This document shows positions 11,780-25,529 of a stretch of 64,000 bases of DNA, one piece after another. The stretch covers positions 113,023,235 through 113,087,234 of the forward strand of contig NC_035435.2 in assembly GCF_002127325.2 (NCBI RefSeq), in the 5' to 3' direction. Source of the stretch: Helianthus annuus (taxonomy: Eukaryota; Streptophyta; Magnoliopsida; Asterales; Asteraceae). The position numbers were made by a program, and so were the translations under genes. The notes under the pieces were generated by a model. That model saw only the letters and a program-made list of their open reading frames with translations, was not told where the DNA came from and did no database searches. Numbering within the stretch: position 1 is the first letter of the stretch; the number at the start of each line of letters is the position of its first letter.

Positions 11780-14700
11780 TGTGACAACCCGCACAATTAC
11801 AGGTACTGTACAAATTAATTAACCCTAATTATGTGCTTAATGACTGTGCTTGATTACATCTGACACTTTAAACTGCTTACTGATTCATGTTACATACATA
11901 CATGTGCATCCTTTACATACGGTCACTCCATTTATTGCATACAGACTCTTAGTGACAAATCTGATGCACAAAGCACAGTTAGCACAGTGAGCGGATAACT
12001 CAGTCACATGCTGACAATGCCAGCACATAGACAGACACTATTTTTAGGCCAGTATGGGTCAGAGATAAAGCACTACACCAGTATGGAGTGTAGGGAAGTG
12101 AGGACCATAAGACTGTGTCACTAGGTGATAGTTTGAGTGCCGGAAGGTGCCTAAAACTCATTTTAAATACAGAATTCCGCATTTTCAGTAACAATTCAGC
12201 TTTTAACACACTCGTATTACACAGAGAATTGACTAAATGGTCCTGAACAGTTTCCTAAGTGCCAGGAATGATTTCGTTACAAAAAGATGCATAAAAGACA
12301 TTATACGGTACACTCTAACACTTTAACGGAACGATACTTAACCGAATAACTGGACATTACCCGGGGCACCAAATTATTGTCAATGACATTGTTTTACTAT
12401 TTTTGGCTAGTCATGGTACCCCTTTGCCATAACACCCATTAAAAAGCTTTTCACTACACATATAAGTCCATACTTACAATTTAACTACTTAGTTACCATT
12501 TAGTCACAATTTTTACATCAATACCCCCCACCGAATTTTCGGTCCGAGGAGGACCCACCACATCTCCATTTTATACTTGTTAATTGGTTGATTAAAATAA
12601 TAAGATTGTTTACTTGTGGGACTTGCTAAGATGTGTAAGTAATCTTATGGGAATTTGGTTCTTGGATTACAATCATTTCACCTAAGATCACACCCTATGC
12701 TCACCTTTCTCTCTCTCATTTTCGGCTCACCAAAACCGAACCCAACCCCTCTTCACCTCCTACTTGTTGATTGGTTGATTATTATATTAGACATGAGGCT
12801 TAACAAACTAAACAAAATATACTTGATGGCCTATAAGAGGTAGGATGCATAGATATCCCATCATTACTTCAAAAACCACACTCCAACCTCACTCCCTTCC
12901 CCCTATTTCGGCTCCTCATAACCGAACCCACCTCCATCACTTGCACACTCTCATCTTCTTCACTACAAGTCCCCTTTCCAAGCTTGGAGATCATTCATAG
13001 AAGTTGCAAGTTGAAGGGCTCTCAAGAAAGCTTTGTTCTAATCGTATCATCTTCATTTCTTCATCATCCTTGCACTAAGATTTCTACCCTAGCCTTGTGC
13101 TAGTAGTAAGTCCCTTCACACCATTGTTCATCTTGTTCTTTGTTATGATATATAGTAGGATGATAATATTCAAGTAACACAAGAAATAGAACACTAAAAA
13201 GATGAACATGAAACTCTATGTAAAAACCCAACATAAAAAGTTTGTATGAAGTTTAAATCTGGTTGGTTTAGGGTTGGTTAAAGCATGACTGAGGTTTGAA
13301 CATTAAATCATCGATAAACCGTAGTTAGGACCTTTGTTGATGCGTTTTTAGTAGCTTTTACGTCGTAAACAGCAAGCTGATTTGTATTTCCAGCCAACTT
13401 CAACAGGCTGTAACTGGACCGTTTTAAATTGAAAAACTGATTTTCTGAAGCCTAAAATATGCATTTTGGAATAACCAAACAAATGGCACTAGAATCGTAA
13501 TTTTTCGAGGTCGTTTACTATTTTTAACAGACTGTTTTTGGACAGCAGCTCAAGCTGCATTTTTACTGCAGAAAAAGTGTGTCGTATTTAAAGTCATAAC
13601 TTGAAACCTGAGTAGAATCGACTCATGGAATTTTTACAGTAGTTGGTCACCATTGTCACGATGATCCTCCAACTGGAATTTCGTCAATCGGACTTACGGT
13701 TAATTTTTAGTGAATTATTCCGTAAACTGCAATCAGAAAGTAACAAATCTGATTGCAGTCGGGTAAATTAATTTCTGTAAAATATTGGTAATGAACTGGA
13801 CTCTGATATTTTTACAGAATGAAATTTGGATCGTATGAGTCATTTTGTAAAAATTTGGGAATTTTTGGAAAAGGTTAGCTATTTTATAAAAATCCTCGAA
13901 AACAGTCCAGTTTTGAGTAATGAAGCTGAAATAAAGTAAGTAATGCTTTGTATATCTATATCTCGGTTTGATTATTGAAAATGAACTACGGGATATACGT
14001 AAAAGAAAATTATATGCTAATTAAGCATGGACACCTCTATTTACAAAGGAGACTATGGCGAAATTTTCGAAAATCCGAACACTTAGTAAAATATTCGAGA
14101 AACATAGATACGAAATAGTTGTCTAACTATTTTTCTAAGAACGATAGTTAAGTCAAAATAATTATTATTATTTTAACAAAATAATACCAAAGTAACACAA
14201 CTCAAAACACTAAACTCTAAGCCAAGGCATGGCCCGTTCGTCTAATAGACATTAGTACGTTGTAGGTTGTCGTGTAGCGGACAGAGTTGAGATTCGAGTC
14301 AAGACGCACTACAGTGAGTTCATGACCCCCTTTTCTTTTACTGTTTTCCGTTTTATACTTTGGGGGTGGAATACATGTTTACAATTTATTTCAGACATTT
14401 TATACATGGTATTGTTAGCTTAAGGAGGGTTCTTATTACGCGATCAAGTGAGTGGTGGGCATGACACTTAAGGCCATTAATCCTCATTGTAGGACCACGG
14501 GACATGAGTGATAGATCTATTTGGGTGTAGCGAGCCCACACCCATGAGGCCGGGGGCCCATAGTGGTGACTATGTCTTCATACCGGAGACAAATTTGCTA
14601 GGTTTGAGTCTTCCTGTATCATTCACATATACTATTGGTTTTGCAACCCGATGGTGATCAATTTTTCCTTATTGCTACATACCAGGGACTATTTTACTTA

Positions 14701-15142
14701 CAGACATACTAAACAGTTTATACACATAGACTTACACATGAACTCACTCAACTTTTTGTTGACTTTTTAAACTACATGTATTTCAGGGAATTAATTTGGA
14801 TCTGGCAAGTGTTGCATGTTAGACAAGCTGCGTACTTAATAAGGATGTCATCCAGAGTTGTAGGGTTTGGGAAGTGCAACTCCTTCCTGGACGAGTTGCA
14901 TGTCTCTTATCCTTGTTTTGTTGGTAGTCTTTCGTTGAGTCTTACGAACTCGTTTTAAACAAGTAATGTTTTGTAATGCATTTTGTGGTTGATGTTTTAA
15001 GACAATATGTTATGCATTTTCCAAACTATTTTAATGGATGAACATCATATATTTTTATCATATAGCATTGTTGTGATTGTTGCTATGGTATTAAGAAGTC
15101 ACACCAATAAACCCACGCTTCCGCAAAAGCCAGGGTGTGACA
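11780..15142 (+). repeat. Element A 3' LTR (3363 bp)
   Basis: Matches the 5' LTR from TGTGACAACCCGC to GGTGTGACA and is followed by the CAATA duplication. It retains a segment near 14882-14940 that is missing from the 5' LTR. No gene seen in it. Confidence 0.93.
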
Positions 15143-17746
15143 CAATAAACCGTCGATAATAGCCCGCTAAGCCCAAAAATTGTCGAAGTTCAGTTGGGGT
15201 TTTGGGGGCTTCCCAATTCTTTATGGCTTCAATCCTGGACGGGTCTACATGAATACCCTTCTCTTTCACAACGTGACCAAGAAATTGAACTTCGCGAATC
15301 CAGAATTCGCACTTTGAGAATTTTGCATAGAGTTTCTCTTTCTACAGTAGTTCCAGTATGGTTCTGAGGTGTTGCTCGTGTTCTTCTTTCATTCGTGAGT
15401 AAATCAGGATATCATCGATAAATACAATCACGAATTTATCGAGATATGGTTTGCATACGCGGTTCATCAGATCCATAAATACCGCTGGCGCGTTTGTCAG
15501 TCCGAATGGCATCACAAGAAACTCGTAGTGCCCATAACGCGTTCGGAATGCAGTCTTTGGTACGCTTTCTTCTTGTATCTTTAACTGATGGTATCCAGAT
15601 CGAAGATCGATCTTGGAATAGTAGCTTGATCCTTGCAACTGATCAAATAAGTCATCAATCCTCGGTAGCGGGTACCGATTCTTGATAGTGAGCTTGTTCA
15701 GTTCCCTGTAATCGATACACATCTGCAGAGTTCCATCCTTTTTCTTCACGAACAATACTGGAGCTCCCCATGGTGAGAAGCTTGGCCTTATGAATCCTTT
15801 ATCCAACAACTCCTGGAGTTGCGTAGATAGTTCTTGCATTTCGGATGGTGCAAGCCGATAGGGTGCCTTGGCTACAGGAGCGGCTCCTGGAACCAAGTCT
15901 ATACGGAATTCGACTTGTCGTTGCGGAGGTAGTCCTGGCAGGTCTTCGGGAAAAACATCAGGGAATTCCTTCACCACAGGAATGTCTTCGAGTTTCGGCT
16001 CCTCAGCCTTCTTATCTACAACGTGAGCTAGGAAAGCAACACATCCTTTCCTTAAGCACTTCTGTTCCTTAATGCAACTGATGATTCGCAGAGGCGCGTC
16101 TCGCTTTTCCCCATGTACGATGAGAGTTTCATCATTCGCCAAAGGGATGCGAATGATTTTCTCATGACAAATAACTTCAGCTTTGATCTTGGACAACCAG
16201 TCCATTCCGACCACTTCATCGAAGCTACCCAATTGAATAGGTAAGAGGTCGATGCTAAATCTTCGTTCACCAAGTTCTAGTGTGCAGCCTCTAACAACTT
16301 CGCCCGATTCAACAAGTTTACCATGGGCTAGTTCTATGGAGTAAGGAATATCCAATCTACTAGACTCAATCCCAAGCATATGTTTAAATTCCACAGACAT
16401 GAAACTATAATCGGAACCAGTGTCAAATAATATGGATGCAAAGTGATTGTTAACGAGAAACGTACCGTTGACCACGTTAGGGTCCTCGCGTGCGTCCCTT
16501 GCTCCAATCACAAATGCTCGAGCCTGAGCGTTGTTTCTCTTCGGGCAGTCTTTCATGAAATGCTCATTGCTTCCACAACTGAAGCATCCTTGGTTTCGCC
16601 CAGCTTCATTCCCAATCGGTTACCATTGCCATTTCCGTTTCCACCGTTGTTTCTATTACCAGTACCGTTGCGATTTCCATTTCCGTTCCTGTTTCCTTTT
16701 CCCCAACAGTCTTCCTTTTGATGACCCAACCTACCACATTTGTCGCACCTTGGAATGCGACAAGCTCCTTCATGATGATACCTGCATTTTTGGCATTTAG
16801 GCAGAGTGCCTTGGTATCCTTTGGCTGCAGTATCATTTGCTGCTGCAAGGGTTCTTGCCTCTTTAGGTGGGTTGGTGTCACGCTTCTTATTGTTGAAACC
16901 CTTGTTGTTGCGAGTTGCTTGATTCAGATTCGAATGCTTTCTCTTCTTGTCACCGGATGACTCTGCATGCATCTCGATCTTCTCTGTTGGGTTCAACGAT
17001 AACTTCTTCATACAAACACAATCTTCAGTAAGGCTGATAGCTAGAGTTACAGCCTCGGTGATTGTTTGAGGTTTGGCCGAAGTTACCATGCCGTGAAACT
17101 CTGGGGCCAGTCCCCAAATGTAGCGTTCAACGCGCTTAAATTCGGGAGTCACCATGTAGGGAAGCACTCTAGACAGATCGTGGAACCTTCGATTATACCC
17201 ATTAATGTCAGCACCTTCCATGGTCAAGTGCCAGAACTCCGTTTCCAGCCTTTGGAGTTCAGCACGGGAGCAATACTTTTCTCTCATTTTCTCTTTCAGT
17301 TCATCCCAAGTCATGCCATACGCGGCATCATCACCCAATGTTTGGACTTGCAAATTCCACCAAGTCAAAGCTTCATCAACAAACAACCCCGTAGCAAAAG
17401 TGACTTGTTGATCTGCAGTGCACTTGCACATGCGAATAGTGGCCTCTATCTTCTCCGTCCAGCGTACAAATGCCACCGTACCTCCAGTGTCGTCGTAGTT
17501 CAGCGGTTTGCAATCGAGGAACAGCTTGAAAGTGCAGCCCTGAGCTGCGTTTCCTCCAGATGAGTCATCATTACCATTTTGCCTAGCATTGCTTGGTCCT
17601 CCACTGGGTTCAGTACGGTTTGCCTCGTACTGGGCGATAGCTGTGGAGATCCTTTCTTCTAGTAGAGCGTTCAGCTCTTCAGCAGTTCTTGGCAGTGGGG
17701 GAGGAGGAGGTTGATCACGAGTGTTCACAGCTCTTCTTGGTGCCAT
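15143..17746 (-). pseudogene. Element B gag and pol (gag, knuckles, protease, RT), disrupted
   Basis: Gag starts at 17746 (MAPRRAVNTRDQPPP) and has the capsid region ([30 protein letters not shown]) without the intron seen in A and H. A CCHC knuckle (CDKCGRLGHQKEDC) is followed by a frameshift of about one base near 16600-16625; the second knuckle ([14 protein letters not shown]) is in the new frame. Protease has [11 protein letters not shown] runs with [13 protein letters not shown] and [13 protein letters not shown] at 15339-15341 in minus-strand sense interrupts RT after TILELL, but the reading continues to 15143 ([10 protein letters not shown]). RNase H continues at 1-321. Confidence 0.92.
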
Positions 17747-17818
17747 GTTCTGAAAGAACACAACACAATAGGGTTAGACATTTGTTTGATATCGTCATAC
17801 GAGACAGTAGTAGTAGTA

Positions 17819-17864
<46 letters not shown>

Positions 17865-18493
17865 GCAGGCATATACCACATAAGTGACATCAAACAATCC
17901 GCGCAATGCATAAATCAATTCATACAGCAACAAGCATGTATAATTAGGTAAACACCTTACTTCACATTGGCGGTTCTTGTCTTTATACCCTAAGTCATTA
18001 CTCCAAAAGAGTATTTATTGGGAAGGGTGTTCACATTGCCCTTTTCTTACACTGAGGGAATCTATACGTGACAAGACTTGTTGTGGTTTCTGTGCACTGA
18101 ATTCCATAATTATGTATGCATCCATAATTACGTAACTCCTTGCACAGTCCGCACAGTTCGTTTCATCCTCGTATCTCTTCCTTCAGATAGGTCGCTGTTT
18201 CCAGGCAAAGTCACATATACCTGTGACATTCTACTTCTAGTATACGTATCTATCAATTATCACACATAATTGCAAGTAATTCTTAATCACAGACAAGTGC
18301 TACTCCAGTGCACCCTAAGTCTCGTAGTGTCTCTTCTTGACTCTTTGTAACCAGTTTCAGGTAGTGGATGTTGCGGGAAGTTTTATGCAATGAAAACTTT
18401 TTGAAAATTGTTTTCGTGAAAGGATCCTAGAGATTGTAGTCTAGACTCGAGAATGAATCCTAGTTCACTACAATCGCAGCTCTGATACCAATC
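17747..18493 (-). other. Element B 5' leader with microsatellites and primer binding site
   Basis: The leader holds (AGT)n at about 17806-17820 and (TA)n at about 17820-17862. The primer binding site is 18479-18490 on the complement (TGGTATCAGAGC). There is no upstream ORF comparable to that of element A. Confidence 0.8.
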
Positions 18494-21400
18494 TGTCACA
18501 CCCCTTTCTTAGGCGGAAGCACGAGGTGTGATCATGAAAGGTTCTCATTGCATACGAATGGTAAACATACTACATGCTCGTAAAAATAACTTCAAATACA
18601 AGACATTTCATAATTTTGAAAACATAAGTTTAGTGTTTACATCACGAAATAGCATAAAACATTGTCTTGAAAGTTTACAACTTTATTCAAAGATAAACAT
18701 AAGCTACTTCCATGAGCAAGAGTAGGACCGCGCGCACATCCACTTTTAGTTACCTGAAATACATGTGAGTTTTGAAAAAAACGTCAACATAATGTTGGTG
18801 TGAATTCATGCAGTTCTTGTATTGAACGTTTGTATACTTTGTGTGAAAAACATGGTATGTATCTTGTGAAAATCAAGTATTCATGTATAAGTCAAGTATT
18901 CATGTATGTATCAAGTTGTTAATGGGTTGCAAGGCCATTAACATGTGACACGACATAGGAAGCCACCAAACCTTAGGCATTTTTCTAGTTGGCATATTCT
19001 GAGACACAAAAGCACTGCTTGGTACTCGTTCTCACCAAGAGTGTGGCTGCCCGACACCCGTTAGATCTAACCTTTTGTTCTGCGGTCTTGGTATATTGTT
19101 GATTCATGGTGCTTATGGTACCCTATTCGTGACATGATTTCTCGTATCAATTCTTGTATCATTTCTTGTGTCATCATACCATTTATAAACATTGTAACAT
19201 GTATTTCACCCCCGAAGTTATAAAACTGAAAACAATTAAAAGAAAAGGGGGAGCATGAACTCACAACTTTGTGTTCCTTGCGTCGTAAACTTCACCGGAT
19301 TTGCTTAATTAACGTCGTGACCTATACGTGTTTTCTTATCGTTAGTCACTAGACTTGTATCGCACAAGCACAAGTCACTATCTTTTGTATATGTATTCTT
19401 GTGTTAAAAATAATTTATATTTTTAACTATGTGTCTTACTTATATTATTTTCTCAAAAATAATTATAAGTATTCTGTATTTTTCACCCGAATTATGTATT
19501 TTGTCTAAATCTTCACTTCATGTTCATAACTTGTCCAAGTTATTTATTCTTTCAAGTAATATATTTTCATAAATTTATTTTCTTGTATTTGTTTAAGTAT
19601 GTTGTATGTGTATTTTTGTATCTTCACTCCTTAGGAGTATTTAGTGTATTTTCAAGTCCTAATACACTATCACATATAATACATACTACATACACTTAGC
19701 ACAAAATTTGGTGATCAATAAATATATATATTTTCTCAAAAATATACATACTTAATATAAATTTTTAATCTTGAGGAAATCATCTTTTCTTAACACAAAA
19801 ATTAGGGAAACCTTGGTAATGTTTTTAGATACATTTTTAGGGAATAAGTTTCTCAAAAACTTATATATTTTTCTAAGTATCAGAATTTATAAAAATTTTG
19901 ACATAGTTTCCCCTAAAAGTGGAGGTTTCCCCATGTTTTCAAAACATGTGTTTATTTTCTTTTAAAATCACCACAACAATCAACAACTTAATCAACACTT
20001 AACAAGTGCCAAAATCATGTAGATCACACTATATCATGAACTTGAAGTTTTTGTAAAATCTTGTAGTAACTTACCATGTTATTTAGTAGGTTTAGTTACC
20101 CTTAAAAACATGGTTATTTGTTTGTAAATCACTTTACTACAAGATTTAGTCATTTACAACTTGTAAAATGATTTTTCTAATAATGCTTCTCTTGTATTTT
20201 TCTTGTTTCATAGGTGTTCATACACTTGTTTTTCTACTAAAAATAGTGTAGGTTTGAGTAAAAACCAAGATCTTTTAAAAATCACATTCTAAACTTGATT
20301 CTTTTGGGAAAACCACTCATGAATCTAAGATTCACAAGAGTACTAGCTTGTTTGTTTAATATTTTTCCAAGAAATCACTCATTCATCAAGTTCATGTCTT
20401 AACAAGAGGATGATCATCTTATGTTAGCACATAATCAACCCCTATCTTGCTAGATCATGTGTTTTATCACAATCTAGCAGGCTTCATGTAATGATTAACA
20501 TCAATATTTCTAGTAACAAACAAACAAACATTATACTTCTACTAAACAACATCATTTCATCAAAATATCATCATGTGTAAGCTTTATGTTCATGATTCTT
20601 GTTTATGTCTTTTAGTGTTCTAGAGTTAATCATCATGTTATACCATTTAACCAACTAAAATGGAGTTAAACAAGAGTGTTCAAGATGCTTACTACTAGCT
20701 TGAAGCTAGGGAAGAACAAGCTTGGAAATGTGGTGGATAAAAGCAAATGAAGGAGGTCCTTCAAGTTCCGTGAGCACCGAGCTTCGTTGGTGACCTTCTT
20801 ACACCTTGTAATCAACTTGAAATGATTGAACAAGACTTGAATATGGTGGTGGTGTGTGGATGGTTCTCGGCCGAGGGGTAGGGAGGAAAGAAGAGAAGAA
20901 GTGAAGGTGTGGTGTGTGTTGTTGAATGAGGGATTAGAACCATTAGGTTTTCTTTATAACCATCTTACCTCCATATCTCTTGGATATTATGTCCTCCAAA
21001 GTACAAGACACAATCCATTAAACAACTCAACAAAATCTTGTAACTAGGCATGTGGGGGAATCGATTACTAGCATATGGGGGGTCTAAATGTAAATATTAA
21101 CCATATAGTTAGATGATAGTTCAATTCCAAACATATAGTTAGTTATGATAGTTACAATATATTTTAGTGGGTGTTAAGGTGTTTGGGGATCATGACTAGC
21201 GAAGGAATAATCACACAATGCTTCTAATAATATTTTGATGTTCCGGGTAATGTCCGGTTGTTCGGTTAAATACCGGCTCGTTAAAGTGCTAAATTGCACC
21301 GTTTAGTGTCCTTTAAGTATTCTTTTGTGACCCTTTCGATTCCCGACCCTTAGGGAAGTATTCTGGATGATGAATCATAATTTCTGCATAATATTTCAGT

Positions 21401-21807
21401 GTCATAATGCTGATTATAGCTGAATTTAATAAAATTCTGCACTTAAAGTGCGTTTCAAGTGATTTTTAGTGCGTATTTTAGCTTTTGGAAGGTCTATATG
21501 TAAACTCTTGTATGTACTCTTGGGTTTTAATGTATTCTTGTCGTTGGACCTACACCTAGGATCCAATTCTATTGTCTAACTGCTTTCTGCAGAATTGTTG
21601 ACACAATGTGTCTTACCGGTGAGTTTACTAGTATTTCTGACGCAACGCTGTTCATTAATGCAAAAAGTAATTCTTGTAGTATTAAACGTGCATGAATTCA
21701 CAAGTATGTCATGTAATCAAACAATGTTGACATTTAAGCACATAATTGCAGTCATTAAATAATAATTAAAGTGTACGGAAATTACCGGTTTGGTGCCAGT
21801 TGTCACA
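18494..21807 (-). repeat. Element B 5' LTR (3314 bp)
   Basis: On the minus strand it starts TGTGACAACTGGCACC and ends GGGGTGTGACA beside the primer binding site. The partner LTR is outside the window, so the ends rest on terminal motifs and on where element C's gag resumes. AT-rich; I see no gene. Confidence 0.85.
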
Positions 21808-24800
21808 ACTTGTACCTATCACCACCCAGTGGGAATCACCTGCAGATACTGTGTGCATTGCAACATGCGCTAACTGCCGTACAGGCCCACGTCAAGCCCC
21901 AGCTCCAGCGCAAGGTCAAACTCCTACTCAACAAGCTCTACTTCTCACTCCTCAAGGCCATCAAGCGGCTCCAGCACCCGCGATCCATGCTAGAGCTTGC
22001 TTTGCATGTGGTGATCCCAACCACTTCGCGAACATGTGCCCGAATAGAGTGGTGAAGCAAGAGCCACAACAGCAGCAACAGCAGCAGCCCCAGCAACAGC
22101 AGCAACAACAACAACAGCCAGCGGCCTGCATACGTACTTTCAACATCAATGTCCGCCAAGCTCAAGCCGATAACAACGTGGTCAATGGTACGTTCCTGGT
22201 GAATGGTATATATGCTTCGTTTTTTTGATACTGGAACCGATAACTGTTTTGTATCGTTTGAATTCGAAAAGCTCCTAAATCGTAAGCGCGCCCATCTCCC
22301 CTCGACGTTCGATGTTGAAGTTGCCACCGGAAGAACCGTCGCTGTCAATTATGTTCTCCGTGATTGTACTCTCGAACTCAACAATCACATTTTCCCTATC
22401 GACCTTATTCCGATGCAGCTCGGTAGTTTTCACATCATAGTAGGCATGGACTTTCTTCGTGAAAACCATGCCGAAGTTGTTTGCTTCGATAAGATGATTC
22501 GATTCTCGCTCGCTAATGGTGATCAATTGTGTGTTTACGGTGAAATCGTGTCGAAGAAACTCCAACTCATGTCATGTATCCAAGCTAGCAAGTATCTCCG
22601 CAAGGAATACAGAGCTTTCTTGGCCAACATTGTAGTAGCGGAGAAGGAAAAGAAAGGGAATACAGGAGTGAAAGATGTCCCCGTTGTTTGTGAATTCCCC
22701 AACGTCTTTCCCGATGAACTTCCAGGTTTGCCCCCAAGCCATGATATCGACTTTTGTATCGACCTTATTCCTGAAGCCAACCCCGTTGCTAGAGCTCCTT
22801 ATCGACTCGCTCCGTCCGAAATGTGCGAACTCACGAGTCAGCTCCAGGAATTGCTTGATAAAGGCTTCATTCGCCCTAGCACCTCTCCGTGGGGCACGCC
22901 AGTCCTTTTCGTCAAAAAGAAGGACGGGTCGTTCCGGATGTGCATCGACAATAGGGAGTTGAATAAGCTGACAATCAAGAATCGTTATCCCCTGCCTCGA
23001 ATCGACGATTTGTTTGATCAGTTGCAAGGTGCTTCGTGTTTCTCGAAGATCGATCTACGCTCAGGCTATCACCAATTACGTATTCAAGAGGAGGATATAC
23101 CCAAAACCGCTTTTCGCACTCGTTACGACCACTATGAGTTCGTTGTTATGCCTTTTAGTTTAACCAACGCACCCGCGGTTTTCATGGATCTGATGAATCG
23201 CGGGTGTAAACCGTTTCTTGACCGCTTCGTCATCGTGTTCATCGATGATATCCTGATCTATTCCAAGTCGAAAATCGAACACGCGCAGCATCTACGTTTG
23301 GTTCTCGAGCTACTCCAAGGGAATCGACTCTATGCCAAGTTCTACAAGTGCGAATTTTGGCTAGAGGAGGTTCATTTCCTCGGTCATGTTGTCAATAGTC
23401 AAGGTATTCACGTCGACCCCGCGAAGATCGAAACTGTTAAGAGTTGGGTTACACCTAAGAACCCGTCTGAAGTCCGTTCTTTTCTCGGACTAGCGGGCTA
23501 TTATCGCAGATTTATAGAAGGATTCTCTAAAATCGTCGTGCCGCTTACTTCTCTCACGCATAAAGACAAGCCTTTTGTTTGGGGAACTGAACAAGAGTCT
23601 GCCTTTCAAACTCTCAAGCATATGCTCTGCAATGCTCCCGTCCTTGCTTTACCTGACGGAAACGATGAGTTCGTGGTCTATTGCGATGCCTCGAGCCTTG
23701 GTCTTGGTTGTGTTCTCATGCAACGGGACAAGGTTATCGCTTACGCGTCTCGACAGCTCAAGATCCACGAGAAGAACTATACAACCCATGACCTCGAGCT
23801 AGGCCCAGTTGTTTTTGCGTTGAAGATTTGGCGACACTACCTTTATGGTACCAAGTGTACGGTCTTCACCGACCATAGGAGCCTACAACACATTTTCAGC
23901 CAAAGAGAACTGAATATGCGTCAATGCCGATGGGTAGAACTTCTCAACGATTACGACTATGAGATTCGTTACCATTCTGGCAAAGCAAATGTCATTGCCG
24001 ACGCACTCAGCAGACGAAGCTCTTTGCATAGCGTTCGTAATATTCAAGCCCAGCATCACCTCGAAACTCTCATCCGCGAAGCCCAACATGCTTGCTTTAC
24101 CGAGCGCACTTTGAAGAAGGAAAGGATTCTCAACAATGGAGCCCAGCTAGTGAATAAGTCGAATGGGATATTCCATTATCTAGACCGAATTTGGATCCCT
24201 AAGCGGACCGATTTTCGAAAGATTTTGATGGACGAAGCCCACAAATCTCGATATTCTATTATCCCGGTACCGATAAATTGTACCAGGACCTTTGCTACAA
24301 GTACTGGTGGCCGGGCATGAAGAAAGATATCGCTCTCTATGTTTCGAAGTGCCTGACTTGCTCGAAACTCAAGGCCGAGCATCAAAGACCCTCTGGCTTG
24401 CTCGTCCAACTCGAGATCCGTATGTGGAAATGGGAGAGTATAGCTATGGACTTTATAACGAAACTTTCGCGCACGCCATCAAGTCATGACAGCATCTGGG
24501 TTGTCGTTGACCGCTTGACCAATCTGCTCATTTTCTGCCGATACGGGAAGACTACAAGGTAGAAAAATTAGCCCGAATCTACACCAATGAGATCATTTGT
24601 CGACATGGGATGCCTCACGACATCATATCTGACCGCGATGGTCGGTTTACCTCGCGTCTTTGGGAAACGTTTCAATCTGCTCTCGGTACTACGCTTAATC
24701 TAAGTACCTCTTTCCACCCTCAAACCGACGGTCAGAGTGAAAGAACGATTCGTACCCTTAAAACATGCTTCGTTCGTGTGTCATAGATTTCGGTAGTAAT

Positions 24801-25472
24801 TGGGACGCATACTTACCTTTAGTCGAATTCTCGTACAATAACAGTTATCATTCCAGCATTCAAATGGCACCGTTTGAGGCATTATACGGAAGAAAATGTT
24901 GATCGCCTATTGTATGGCACGAGATCGGTGACTCGAAGATAACCGGTCCTGAGCTACTGCAAGAAACGACTGACAAAATCCTCCAAATTCGAGACAATCT
25001 GCTGAAAGCTCGGAGTCGTCAGAAAAGTTACGCCGATAGACGACGCAAGCCCCTTGAATTTGACGTTGGCGACCAAGTACTCCTAAAGGTATCACCTTGG
25101 AAGGGTGTGGTCAGATTCGACAAGAAAGGAAAGCTCGCGCCACGATATGTTGGACCATTTAAGATTCTGGAAAGGATCGGCAAAGTGGCCTACAGACTCG
25201 AACTATCAGAGGAACTTAGCAACGTCCACCCGACTTTTCATGTTTCGAACCTCAGAAAGTGTCTGACTGAGCATGATTTACAAGTTCCACTGGAGGATCT
25301 TCAAATGGACAAAACACTACACTTCATGGAGAAGCCTGTCGAGATTATGGACCGACAAACCAAGCACCTCAGGCGCTCACGCATTCCCATTGTGAAAGTT
25401 CGCTGGGAAGGCAAACGAGGCGCAGAGTTCACTTGGGAACTCGAAAGCGACATGAAGGCGAAGTACCCGTAG
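21808..25472 (+). pseudogene. Element C gag-pol remnant (Ty3/gypsy), highly degenerate
   Basis: The fragment begins in the gag knuckle region because element B entered there. A CCHC knuckle (CFACGDPNHFANMC) is followed by a Gln-rich tract encoded at about 22065-22120. Protease ([10 protein letters not shown]) is in a new frame after a T-run near 22220. RT, RNase H and the start of integrase form a 705-codon stretch (22203-24320) with FIDD intact and MPFSL where MPFGL is usual. Frameshifts follow near 24260 (after KSRYSI), near 24525 and near 24760, and a TGA interrupts GRKC near 24900. The integrase D and E regions and the tail (VHPTFHVSNLRKC, EFTWELE) are still readable; the frame ends at a TAG near 25470. 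This is the most decayed of the gypsy copies, as expected for the outermost layer. Confidence 0.92.
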
Positions 25473-25516
25473 TTGTTTGTTACGGCTAAAGCCTAATTTC
25501 GGGACGAAATTCCCTT

Positions 25517-25528
25517 AAGAGGGGGAGG
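25517..25528 (+). other. Element C polypurine tract
   Basis: AAGAGGGGGAGG precedes the LTR start TGTAACACCTCG at 25530. Confidence 0.82.
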
Positions 25529-25529
25529 C

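Larger units (their letters stand above)
322..15142 (+). mobile_element. Element A: complete Ty3/gypsy LTR retrotransposon (Tekay/Del-like chromovirus)
   Basis: The element has all landmarks: 5' LTR (322-3635), primer binding site, an extra upstream ORF, gag-pol, polypurine tract and 3' LTR (11780-15142), with a 5-bp CAATA duplication outside. LTRs begin TGTGACAACC and end GGTGTGACA. Domain order is gag, two CCHC knuckles, protease, RT, RNase H, integrase, SH3/chromo-like tail, which fits the chromovirus branch. I counted about ten mismatches in the first 600 or so aligned LTR bases, so the insertion is neither brand new nor very old. It lies inside element B and carries a hAT-like insertion. 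Coding capacity is lost through stops and a frameshift. The clade name is inferred from RT/integrase style and long LTRs, not from a tree. Confidence 0.93.
15143..21807 (-). mobile_element. Element B: Ty3/gypsy LTR retrotransposon, minus strand, right part
   Basis: Read on the minus strand: 5' LTR 21807-18494, primer binding site, leader, gag and pol down to 15143, where element A interrupts it; pol resumes at 321-1. The 3' LTR is outside the window. Its proteins closely resemble those of A, so the two are sister families. It sits inside the gag knuckle region of element C. The likely duplication copy on this side is ACTTG (21808-21812); the other copy is outside. Confidence 0.9.

Noticed and set aside
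21961..22149. Cysteine-rich minus-strand ORF
   Set aside because: Reverse reading of the Gln-codon repeat (CAG/CAA) in element C gag.
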